Source: Candidatus Daviesbacteria bacterium RIFCSPLOWO2_02_FULL_41_8 (GTDB lineage: Bacteria; Patescibacteriota; Microgenomatia; Daviesbacterales; UBA10151). From it: a stretch of DNA of 12,013 nt. Position 1 is the first letter of the stretch; the number at the start of each line of letters is the position of its first letter. The notes under the pieces were generated by a model. That model saw nothing but the letters and a program-made list of their open reading frames with translations. It was not told where the DNA came from and did no database searches. The translations under genes and the position numbers were made by a program. The stretch is taken from the NCBI GenBank assembly GCA_001777455.1, contig MFDZ01000009.1, positions 1 to 12,013 of the forward strand. The letters run 5' to 3'. Shown piece after piece: positions 1-5,351 of this stretch.

Positions 1-199
1 CTGCCGCTGAGACCAGGGAAAAGATAGGTGTTATCAGCAAGCTGGTGGCTTGTCCCAAAGTTGTGATCTTCCCAAAGCCGAACTTTTCGCCGATTTTAAC
101 TTGAGCATAAGCAGGTGTAGTATGTGGTATGTGGTATGTAGTAAGCAATAGGAATGTGAAAAGCTTCGATAACCCCTTAAGTCCGAAGGACATTCGCAT
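1..199 (-). CDS. Pilin-like membrane protein with signal peptide, N-terminal part (runs off window)
   Basis: An open minus-strand frame begins at ATG 199 (second in-frame ATG at 193) and continues past base 1, giving 66 residues. It starts MRMSFGLKGLSKLFTFLLL, a basic then hydrophobic signal peptide, with a likely AYA|Q cleavage site near residue 33. The mature part begins QVKIGEKFGFGKITTLGQAT and then enters a hydrophobic stretch (LLITPIFSLVSAA). I recognise this pattern from small TrbC/VirB2-type pilin-like proteins of candidate phyla bacteria, which continue into two membrane helices; that is recall of the family, not a search. It lies 32 nt downstream of another pilin-like gene, so the two probably share a transcript. 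No Shine-Dalgarno sequence is visible: the upstream spacer is entirely a heptamer repeat, and the start ATG is itself part of a repeat unit. The segment before the cleavage site is also encoded by heptamer repeats. Confidence 0.7.
   Translation of the reverse strand, partial: MRMSFGLKGLSKLFTFLLLTTYHIPHTTPAYAQVKIGEKFGFGKITTLGQATSLLITPIFSLVSAA
121..141. repeat. Heptamer array TATGTGG x3 inside signal-peptide coding sequence
   Basis: Three consecutive 7-bp units read TATGTGG, TATGTGG, TATGTAG on the plus strand. On the minus strand they encode part of the stretch TTYHIPHTTP just before the predicted signal peptidase site of the pilin-like gene. Confidence 0.8.
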
Positions 200-224
200 A
201 ATACATAATACATAATACTTAATA
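197..224. repeat. Heptamer array CATAATA x3 + CTTAATA
   Basis: Four 7-bp units fill nearly the whole spacer between two minus-strand pilin-like genes. Each CATAATA unit is TATTATG on the minus strand and so carries an ATG. The ATG of the unit at 197-203 is the likely start codon of the downstream gene. Confidence 0.85.
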
Positions 225-231
225 CTAATTC

Positions 232-558
232 TCAAAATGGTAATCCTCCTGTTCCCGGTGGAAATGCTTCTGAAACAAATTTGGCAATAAAAAATGCCAG
301 AATGGTAACTATCATTCCTATTATGGCCCAGGTAATCCTGGCCCGGGCTTTGGCCAGACCTTCCTTTTGGCCGCGGGCCATCACATAAGAAAATGCCCCC
401 CAGACTAAAAAGTAAAAGGCCAGGAATAAGGCCAGGTAGAAAATGATATTTAATATGCCGGAAAAAAGACTGCCCAAATCGGGAAATTTGCCTTGAATGG
501 TTTGCGGGCTATCTATGCTGTTGCTTGGACCGGGTAATTTTAGAGCGATCTTAGTCAT
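232..558 (-). CDS. Small two-helix pilin-like (TrbC/VirB2-type) membrane protein
   Basis: The protein has 108 residues. A short polar N-terminus with GPSNSIDSPQT leads into a hydrophobic helix at about residues 34-58 (ILNIIFYLALFLAFYFLVWGAF). A short basic loop follows (ARGQKEGLAKARARI), then a second helix at about 73-95 (WAIIGMIVTILAFFIAKFVS) and a Gly/Pro-rich tail. The helix-basic loop-helix layout matches VirB2/TrbC-like pilins and the same architecture at the end of the 495-aa protein upstream. No classical signal peptide is seen. It lies in a same-strand cluster with two other pilin-like genes, which suggests a conjugation-type or pilus-type surface structure. No Shine-Dalgarno site is visible; the upstream spacer is a heptamer array. 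The exact family is inferred from topology. Confidence 0.7.
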   Translation of the reverse strand: MTKIALKLPGPSNSIDSPQTIQGKFPDLGSLFSGILNIIFYLALFLAFYFLVWGAFSYVMARGQKEGLAKARARITWAIIGMIVTILAFFIAKFVSEAFPPGTGGLPF

Positions 559-567
559 ATTAAAAAA

Positions 568-595
568 TTTCTAATTTCTAATTACTAATTTCTAA
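568..595. repeat. Heptamer array TTTCTAA/TTACTAA x4
   Basis: Four 7-bp units in a row (TTTCTAA, TTTCTAA, TTACTAA, TTTCTAA) lie in the spacer upstream of the 108-aa pilin-like gene. The rest of the spacer to 661 is similar AT-rich word-like sequence, with no gene visible. Confidence 0.8.
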
Positions 596-636
596 TCAAA
601 TCCCAATGATTAAATTTCTAAATTACTTAGATTAAT

Positions 637-662
637 TAGGTCAATCAAAAATTAGGTTAATT
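637..662. repeat. Direct repeat, left copy, flanking the four-helix bundle gene
   Basis: This 26-nt element matches 1029-1054 at 24 of 26 positions in the same orientation. Both copies start TAGGTCAAT and end AATTAGGTTAATT. It ends on the first base of the stop codon of the 662-1024 gene. The composition is low-complexity, so chance or repeat-array similarity is possible. Confidence 0.65.
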
Positions 663-1024
663 TATTTAACTTTCTTATAAATAGAGTTAAATATCAAGTT
701 TAATTCCTTTGCCTCTTGCCATAGCGGTTTGGCTTCTTCTTTTAAAGAAGGTACTGCAATTATAATCATTCTGATAAAATGCTTGGCCTCTCTAGCTTCT
801 TTTTTACAAATACCTATTTTATGTCTAAAGTCCATTCTACTCTCTGCATCATCTGCTTCGCAATAATTAGCGCCTACACTGGTGCCACATTTTACCAGTT
901 GTATAATTAAAGGATCAGTTACAGGCCATCTGGGTATCTTTTGGCAAAATTTAATAACATTTTCTCCAAATTGAGCGGTTCTATCTTCTAGATTAAACTT
1001 TTTGGTAATTTTGTCGTTAGTCAT
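662..1024 (-). CDS. Four-helix bundle protein (23S rRNA IVS / TIGR02436 family)
   Basis: The 120-residue protein carries the family signature: an N-terminal F-L-E-R segment (KKFNLEDRTAQFGENVIKF), then QLVKCGTSVGANYCEADDAES, then a basic helix DFRHKIGICKKEAREAKHF, and a final Leu-rich helix. The family is known from ORFs in intervening sequences of bacterial 23S rRNA. It is related in fold to Avd, the accessory protein of diversity-generating retroelements; no reverse transcriptase or variable repeat is visible here. The molecular function of stand-alone members is not established; nucleic-acid binding is an inference. It interrupts a pilin-type cluster and is bracketed by near-identical 26-nt direct repeats (637-662 and 1029-1054), so it may be an inserted cassette. 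No Shine-Dalgarno site is visible. Length is normal for the family. Confidence 0.9.
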   Translation of the reverse strand: MTNDKITKKFNLEDRTAQFGENVIKFCQKIPRWPVTDPLIIQLVKCGTSVGANYCEADDAESRMDFRHKIGICKKEAREAKHFIRMIIIAVPSLKEEAKPLWQEAKELNLIFNSIYKKVK

Positions 1025-1028
1025 TATT

Positions 1029-1054
1029 TAGGTCAATTAGAAATTAGGTTAATT
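1029..1054. repeat. Direct repeat, right copy, flanking the four-helix bundle gene
   Basis: Same-orientation copy of 637-662 with 24 of 26 identities. It sits in a longer word array (1028-1061) with units TTAGGTCAA, TTAGAAA, TTAGGTTAA, TTAGGTTAA. The array fills the spacer to the next gene at 1081. Confidence 0.65.
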
Positions 1055-1080
1055 AGGTTAATTGATGTTGTAGGTTATTA

Positions 1081-2568
1081 TTATCTCCCAAATCCCGGTA
1101 TCCTTAGTATATCCAGTCCGATAATCTGCAGCAGTAAAACAGCAAAGATAACAATCAGCAGTCCGATCACTGCGCTGGTTAACCGCTCCCGTCCGGCATG
1201 CAGAGTTTCGGGATTTCCGGCTGATGTGAGCATTTGGAAAGCGCCGATTAACATCATCAAAAAGGCTAAGCCTCCGGAAATCCCCAGCAGAAAAGTCAGC
1301 AGATCCTTGACAAATACGGCCGGGCTGGTATGGATACAGCCAATGGCAGTAGGTATCCCCGGGTTGTTTGGCTCATTACAATCTTTGATTATTTTTCCTC
1401 CTGCTCCGGAACATTCTTCAGGTGTGCCACAGGGATTGACCGGGGGGAGGCGTAGGGTGTTTCCCACACTAAATTGCGAATCCGGATTACACACTTTAAT
1501 GTTGTCCGGGTTATCAAAATAAGTAATTGCATGATAAATTCCGGCAGTTGCTTGCGGCAATAGGGTAAAGGAAACAGAGTTGGAATTATCTACTTGGTTA
1601 GGTAAGTTGGCCAATATATTATTGTCCTTATCTAATACAAAAGTTCTTATTGCGGTGCCAGCCGGTAAATTTTTAATCTGCATATTCACATCACTATTAA
1701 GAGGAGCGTTAGCAGAAGGAAGAATCTCGCATGCTGCTGTACCGGACGGAGGAGACGGTTGTGATTCATTGGGTTTGAAGATAAATTCAACAAAGTTACC
1801 TTTGATGTTGCAATTATTATTACCCCAAGGAATACCGAGGGAATGGCCGTATTCCATACACAACTTGCGTTTATCACCGCTTGGCTTTTTAAATTGAAGC
1901 TCTAAAGGATGTCCCGGGACTTTGTTTTCATTACTTGAGTAGTATCCGGCGACACCGAGCAACCCCCCGACTCCCTGATCCTTTTCCCACCAAAAAGTAT
2001 AATCGGCCCCGGGTGGAACATTGGAGATGATTACTGTTGGAAGCTGACCCTGATAAACTGTGGGGTTTTTGGCGGAAATATTAACGATATTGCCATTCGG
2101 TTGGGCAACGACAAAGGAATAGTCTTGCTCCAGTACGCGACTACTTGAGTCATCCGGGCCCATAAAATCCCAGCCGTCACCTACCCAAATCCGAAAAAAC
2201 CAAGTATCGCCTTCATGGGCACAACTAGCAGTAGGAATATTGAATTTTGCAGTGATCTGCTGTGTGTTCCATGTCAAACTGTCAGAGGCCAAACCGCGGA
2301 AGTTAATTCTTGTGCAGACACCACTTTGATTTAATTGACCTGTCCAAGCGGCGAAGGAATACTTTGGCTCAACAAAAAAATCACTATTGTCAGCAGTTTT
2401 TACCGTAATACTTATTTCCTTTTTGTTTATAGTGAAAGGTTGTGGATCTTGTATGATTTCAAACGATGGCCGGTCGGCAAAAGCAAGCTGAGCCTTTATT
2501 GTAAAAAGCGCTAAAGTCAAAATAATTATTGGCAAGATAAAGCAAAAAAACCGGAAAACTTTGGACAT
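1081..2568 (-). CDS. Secreted protein with C-terminal TrbC/VirB2-like two-helix pilin domain
   Basis: The 495-residue protein starts MSKVFRFFCFILPIIILTLAL, a signal peptide with likely cleavage at AFA|D near residue 31. A long extracytoplasmic region follows, with beta-rich segments resembling Ig-like folds (for example FTINKKEISITVKT and ISAKNPTVYQGQLPTVIISN), several cysteines and a Ser/Pro linker (QPSPPSGT). The last 75 or so residues hold two membrane helices around the loop TSAGNPETLHAGRERL, the topology of TrbC/VirB2-like pilins. A TTG start at 2604 would lengthen the frame, but ATG 2568 directly precedes the signal peptide, and a -35/-10 pair (TTGCAA, 17 bp, TAAACT) ends 8 nt before it, so I prefer 2568. 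It heads the minus-strand pilin cluster. A role as surface or pilus-associated subunit is inferred. The Ig-like assignment is weak. Confidence 0.75.
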   Translation of the reverse strand: MSKVFRFFCFILPIIILTLALFTIKAQLAFADRPSFEIIQDPQPFTINKKEISITVKTADNSDFFVEPKYSFAAWTGQLNQSGVCTRINFRGLASDSLTWNTQQITAKFNIPTASCAHEGDTWFFRIWVGDGWDFMGPDDSSSRVLEQDYSFVVAQPNGNIVNISAKNPTVYQGQLPTVIISNVPPGADYTFWWEKDQGVGGLLGVAGYYSSNENKVPGHPLELQFKKPSGDKRKLCMEYGHSLGIPWGNNNCNIKGNFVEFIFKPNESQPSPPSGTAACEILPSANAPLNSDVNMQIKNLPAGTAIRTFVLDKDNNILANLPNQVDNSNSVSFTLLPQATAGIYHAITYFDNPDNIKVCNPDSQFSVGNTLRLPPVNPCGTPEECSGAGGKIIKDCNEPNNPGIPTAIGCIHTSPAVFVKDLLTFLLGISGGLAFLMMLIGAFQMLTSAGNPETLHAGRERLTSAVIGLLIVIFAVLLLQIIGLDILRIPGFGR

Positions 2569-2575
2569 TAAGACC

Positions 2576-2604
2576 AGTTTACCCGAATAAACTTTACTTT
2601 GCAA
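2576..2604 (-). promoter_or_regulatory. Promoter of the pilin-type cluster
   Basis: On the minus strand, TTGCAA (2604-2599) and TAAACT (2581-2576) are separated by 17 bp. The -10 box ends 8 nt before ATG 2568, so the transcript would be leaderless or nearly so. Both boxes match the sigma-70 consensus at about 4 of 6 positions. Confidence 0.45.
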
Positions 2605-2635
2605 AGTTTGAGCGGATTTACCACAATTTAAAGAG

Positions 2636-2656
2636 TCTAGAGTTTAGAATCTAGAA
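2636..2656. repeat. Heptamer array TCTAGAG / TTTAGAA / TCTAGAA
   Basis: Three 7-bp units lie in the spacer between the divergent pilin cluster and brnT. The rest of this spacer (2605-2716) is AT-rich, with no gene seen. Confidence 0.7.
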
Positions 2657-2716
2657 AGATCAGAGAGATAATTTTTTGCTTTACAAAATCTTTGATTGGA
2701 AGATATAGAAGAAGGC

Positions 2717-2745
2717 TTGACATAATTTATTATGTATGGTATGGT
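2717..2745 (+). promoter_or_regulatory. brnTA promoter with internal inverted repeat (candidate operator)
   Basis: TTGACA (2717-2722), a perfect -35 box, is followed by a 17-bp spacer and TATGGT (2740-2745) with an extended -10 TG at 2737-2738. Between the boxes lies the inverted repeat CATAAT-TT-ATTATG (2721-2734), well placed for autorepression by the ribbon-helix-helix antitoxin BrnA, as is known for brnTA systems. Transcription would start near 2752. That rules out the earlier in-frame ATG at 2736 and favours ATG 2760. Confidence 0.75.
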
Positions 2746-2759
2746 TAAATACACAAAGC

Positions 2760-3059
2760 ATGAAGATTGATTTTAATGCGCTGGAAGGATTTGAATGGGA
2801 TCATGGCAACTTAGAGCATATTAAAAAGCACGATGTAGATTACAGGGAGTGTGAAGACGTTTTTTTAAACCAGCCGCTTTTTGTGCTTGTTGACGAAGAA
2901 CACTCAGCAAGAGAGAAACGGTACAAAATCTTTGGTGTAACTACAAGTAAGAGAAAATTAGCATTAGCAATTACAATAAGGAATAATAAAATCAGAGTGG
3001 TCACTGCGAGAGATCGAAACAGAAAAGAAAAAATGCAGTTAGGAGGTGAGAAAATATGA
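2760..3059 (+). CDS. brnT: BrnT family toxin (type II toxin-antitoxin)
   Basis: The 99-residue protein has the BrnT pattern: FEWDHGNLEHIKKHDVDYRE near the N-terminus, then the acidic VLVDEEHSAREKRYKIFGVT, then the C-terminal strand IRVVTARDRNRKEK with the family's R-A-R region. BrnT toxins have a RelE-like fold, act as ribonucleases that inhibit translation, and are neutralised by BrnA. The gene starts at ATG 2760, because the earlier ATG (2736) lies inside the promoter. It overlaps brnA by the 4-nt ATGA, so the two are translationally coupled in the usual toxin-first order. Length is normal and there is no sign of decay. Autorepression through the palindrome in the promoter is inferred. Confidence 0.92.
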   Translation: MKIDFNALEGFEWDHGNLEHIKKHDVDYRECEDVFLNQPLFVLVDEEHSAREKRYKIFGVTTSKRKLALAITIRNNKIRVVTARDRNRKEKMQLGGEKI

Positions 3060-3340
3060 AAAAATTAAAAGCTATACCAAAATTTAAAAATGAGGATGAA
3101 GAAGATGAGTTTTGGTCAACTCATAGTTTTACTGACTATTTTGATATTCATAAAGCTATAGTTAACCCGAGTTTTCCGAATCTCAAATTTTCCACTAGAA
3201 GTATTACTATAAGAGTTCCTGAATCTTTGCTCAATTCTCTTAAAATGTTAGCCAACAAGAAAGATGTACCTTATCAATCATTAGTGAAAATATTTCTGGA
3301 TGAAAAAATCAGAGAAGAAATGAAGCCGGTTTCGCGGTAA
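3056..3340 (+). CDS. brnA: BrnA-type / CopG-family antitoxin
   Basis: The 94-residue protein has an N-terminal KFKNEDEEDEFWSTHSFTDYFD segment, typical of the toxin-binding part of the CopG-antitoxin/BrnA family. A ribbon-helix-helix DNA-binding domain follows: strand SITIRVP (about 50-56), helix ESLLNSLKMLANKK, then VPYQSLVKIFLDEKIREEM. It should bind and neutralise BrnT and repress the brnTA promoter. A strong Shine-Dalgarno sequence, AGGAGGTGAG (3041-3050), precedes the ATG, one of the few clear ones in the window, fitting translation of an internal operon gene. The start overlaps the brnT stop by 4 nt. Confidence 0.92.
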   Translation: MKKLKAIPKFKNEDEEDEFWSTHSFTDYFDIHKAIVNPSFPNLKFSTRSITIRVPESLLNSLKMLANKKDVPYQSLVKIFLDEKIREEMKPVSR

Positions 3341-3352
3341 TCGTAACATACC

Positions 3353-3382
3353 CATACATGTGTACGATCGTATCAATGTATG
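3353..3382. promoter_or_regulatory. 30-bp double palindrome downstream of brnA (candidate operator)
   Basis: Outer arms CATACAT (3353-3359) and ATGTATG (3376-3382) surround a perfect 10-bp palindrome TACGATCGTA (3363-3372), separated by 3-nt mismatched gaps on each side. Everything is symmetric about 3367/3368. There is no T-tract, so it does not look like an intrinsic terminator. It lies about 38 bp upstream of the extended -10 of the SpoIID-like gene and could be a dimer or tetramer binding site; which protein binds is unknown. Confidence 0.55.
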
Positions 3383-3419
3383 TCCATGAGGACACCAGAA
3401 AAAGATGACGTGGCCATTG

Positions 3420-3428
3420 TGGTAGAAT
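3420..3428 (+). promoter_or_regulatory. Extended -10 promoter of the SpoIID-like gene
   Basis: TGGTAGAAT is an extended -10 (TGn) followed by TAGAAT at 3423-3428, ending 8 nt before ATG 3437. No convincing -35 box is seen. The expected transcript is leaderless. Confidence 0.5.
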
Positions 3429-3436
3429 TTTAGGAT

Positions 3437-5212
3437 ATGATTGCCCGCAAATTAGTTAAGAGTTTAGAGTTCGTAGTTCGTAGAAAATTCCTTTTCCTGC
3501 TTGTGATTTTTATTTCCTTACTACTAACTACGAACTACTTACTACCAACTGTTTCCGCCGATGAAATAGAGGACTTACAAAGACAAATTGATGAGTTAAA
3601 TCATGCCCGGGAACTGTCCGTCAAAGCTACCAAACCCTTGGAAGGACAGATTGAAGCCTTAAAGCGCCAGCTGGATCAAATTCAGGCCTCCTTAAATGTT
3701 CTATCCGCCAATATCAAGCAAAAACAAAAAGACCTGGATACCCGGGAAGATAAAATAGCTCTCCAACAGGCGCTATTGGAGACCCGGATCAGGGCCTATT
3801 ATATCCGTTCGTATTTAGCAGATCCTTTGATGGTAATTTTCTCCTCGATCCAGGCCGGTGATCTGTTCCGGGAACTGTCATACCGCCAGTCAGTGACCCG
3901 GGAGGATCGGTCAATCATCTCCTCTATCACTGCCGAAGTGGTGAACCTGCTTACCCAAAAAGAAAAGCTGGAAAAAGATAAAATCAAAATGGCGGCCTTT
4001 CAGGCGGAAGTAGATAAAAATGCTACTTTCCTGGGTGGGGAAATTAAGAAGGCTAAAGCATATCAGGCAGATTTAACCGGTAAAATTGCCCAGCTTTCCG
4101 CCAAGCAACAGCAATTATTGGCCCAAAAACTGGGCAGTTTAAATCTGCCTAAATCAGCCTACGCTATGCGTGGCGGTTGTACGGACGACCGGAATATTGA
4201 CCCGGGTTTTAGCCCTCGGTTTGCTATATATACCTACGGTGTACCTAATCGGGTGGGTTTAAATCAATTCGGAGCCAAAGGTCGGGCAGAAGCCGGCCAA
4301 TCCGCAGAGCAGATTTTGAAAGCTTACTACAATGCTGATTACACCACCGGTTACGATTCCGGCATTAATATTCACGTCACCGGCAGCAATGAATATGGTC
4401 AATCTTTTGATGACAACTGGAATATAGAAGATTATGTTAAGCACTTATATGAAATGCCGGCCGGCTGGCCGATGGAAGCGCTAAAAGCTCAGGCCATAGC
4501 CGCCAGAAGCTACGCCCTGGCTTATACTAACAAGGGTTCCGGCCCGATTTGTCCCAGCCAACAATGCCAGGTGGTTAAAAAGGAGATTAATGATGGAAAC
4601 TGGCAAGCGGCTGTGGATGCGACCAAAGGAGTTGTCATGACTTCCGGCGGACAGCCGATTAAAGCCTGGTATTCCTCCACTCACGGGGGATATGTTTTCA
4701 ACTCCGGAGACATTGGCTGGAGTTCGACTCCGCATACCAAGAGGGCGCAGGATAGTACAAGCAGTATCGGTAGTTTTTCCGATTTGCAAAATAATGCCTA
4801 CGATAAAAATTCACCTATCTTCTATTGTGATTGGGGATCCAGGGCCCAATATAATAAAACTGCCTGGCTTAAACCGGAAGAGCTGGCGGATATTGTCAAT
4901 GTGCTAATGCTGGCCAAAAAAGATTCCGGCACTCAAGTGCATTTATCGCAAGTTGATAAACCCAACCCTGACGGGCAAGACACTTGGGACGGCGACCGGG
5001 TAAAAAGAGAGCTGGGAGGAAGCGCTTTTAATACTATTTCCGATATTTCCGTTTCGGCTGATTTTGGCTCCGGCCGGACTACAACAGTCACTGTGTCCGG
5101 AGATGGTAAAACGGAGTCATTTGACGGAAGCGAGTTTAAAAATTATTTTAACCTGCGTGCGCCGTCTAATATCAACATCGTCGGCCCGTTGTTTAATGCG
5201 GAACGGAAATAA
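3437..5212 (+). CDS. Secreted peptidoglycan protein: CwlO-like coiled coil fused to SpoIID/LytB domain
   Basis: The 591-residue protein begins with a signal peptide (basic MIARKLVKS, core FLFLLVIFISLLL, likely cleavage SA|D near 41). Residues 43-230 form long coiled coils (EDLQRQIDELNHARE, LEGQIEALKRQLDQIQ and later KQKDLDTREDK) like the N-terminal domain of CwlO-type hydrolases and FtsX partners. Residues 260-591 are SpoIID/LytB-like: GLNQFGAKGRAEAGQSAEQIL, then IEDYVKHLYEM, where E339 aligns with the catalytic Glu of SpoIID, then PMEALKAQAIAARSYALAY and WYSSTHGGYV. SpoIID is a lytic transglycosylase acting on denuded glycan, so cell-wall remodelling in growth or division is the likely role; the organism need not sporulate. 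A promoter-proximal ATG without a Shine-Dalgarno site suggests leaderless translation. The signal peptide region contains heptamer repeats. Confidence 0.9.
   Translation: MIARKLVKSLEFVVRRKFLFLLVIFISLLLTTNYLLPTVSADEIEDLQRQIDELNHARELSVKATKPLEGQIEALKRQLDQIQASLNVLSANIKQKQKDLDTREDKIALQQALLETRIRAYYIRSYLADPLMVIFSSIQAGDLFRELSYRQSVTREDRSIISSITAEVVNLLTQKEKLEKDKIKMAAFQAEVDKNATFLGGEIKKAKAYQADLTGKIAQLSAKQQQLLAQKLGSLNLPKSAYAMRGGCTDDRNIDPGFSPRFAIYTYGVPNRVGLNQFGAKGRAEAGQSAEQILKAYYNADYTTGYDSGINIHVTGSNEYGQSFDDNWNIEDYVKHLYEMPAGWPMEALKAQAIAARSYALAYTNKGSGPICPSQQCQVVKKEINDGNWQAAVDATKGVVMTSGGQPIKAWYSSTHGGYVFNSGDIGWSSTPHTKRAQDSTSSIGSFSDLQNNAYDKNSPIFYCDWGSRAQYNKTAWLKPEELADIVNVLMLAKKDSGTQVHLSQVDKPNPDGQDTWDGDRVKRELGGSAFNTISDISVSADFGSGRTTTVTVSGDGKTESFDGSEFKNYFNLRAPSNINIVGPLFNAERK
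3470..3483. repeat. Heptamer pair TTCGTAG x2 inside signal-peptide coding sequence
   Basis: Two tandem 7-bp units encode part of the basic n-region (EFVVRRK) of the SpoIID-like protein. In another phase the unit reads GTAGTTC, the reverse complement of the GAACTAC unit at 3532-3538. Confidence 0.75.
3518..3545. repeat. Heptamer array NNACTAC x4 inside signal-peptide coding sequence
   Basis: Four 7-bp units, TTACTAC, TAACTAC, GAACTAC and TTACTAC, encode SLLLTTNYLLP at the end of the signal peptide of the SpoIID-like protein. They are inverted relative to the TTCGTAG pair 35 bp upstream, so the two arrays bracket the hydrophobic core. Confidence 0.8.
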
Positions 5213-5214
5213 TT

Positions 5215-5325
5215 TCGGATAAATCGGATAAATCGGAAGAAATCGGTCAACAGATAGATCGGATTAAATCAGATTTCTGATACTTAGATTTTTCTGATAC
5301 ACCGATACTCCGACACTCTGATATT
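5215..5325. repeat. Intergenic word arrays: TCGGATAAA nonamers and YYGATACT octamers
   Basis: The spacer after the SpoIID-like gene holds TCGGATAAA x2 followed by TCGGAAGAAA (5215-5242). A set of 8-bp units follows: CTGATACA, CCGATACT, CCGACACT and CTGATATT (5294-5325). No gene or terminator is seen in this 139-bp gap apart from the promoter next to 5352. Confidence 0.75.
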
Positions 5326-5335
5326 TCTGGCTCTG

Positions 5336-5344
5336 TGCTATACT
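5336..5344 (+). promoter_or_regulatory. Extended -10 promoter of the bPH2 gene
   Basis: TGCTATACT contains an extended -10 TGn and TATACT (5339-5344), ending 7 nt before ATG 5352. No -35 is seen. Initiation would fall at or next to the A of the ATG, giving a leaderless mRNA. Confidence 0.55.
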
Positions 5345-5351
5345 TGACCTA

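Noticed and set aside
197..595. Regular repeats considered as a CRISPR array
   Set aside because: Units are 7 bp and directly adjacent, with no unique spacers of about 30 bp and no cas genes.
662..1024. Four-helix bundle protein considered as Avd of a diversity-generating retroelement
   Set aside because: No reverse transcriptase, template repeat or variable repeat is present in the window.
1226..1897. Plus-strand ORFs of about 100 codons and a minus-strand ORF in another frame inside the secreted pilin-like gene
   Set aside because: They lie entirely within the coding sequence with a signal peptide and membrane helices and show no protein-like features of their own.
2569..2604. TTG start 36 nt upstream of the 495-aa secreted protein
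   Set aside because: It would place polar residues before the signal peptide, and the TTG itself belongs to the predicted -35 box.
2736..2759. Upstream start ATG for brnT giving MVWLNTQS as an extension
   Set aside because: The ATG lies inside the spacer and -10 region of the promoter, so it would not be in the transcript. BrnT homology begins at 2760.
4259..4907. Several ORFs of 60-100 codons on both strands within the SpoIID-like gene
   Set aside because: They are frame shadows of a long, well-conserved coding sequence and have no recognisable domains.
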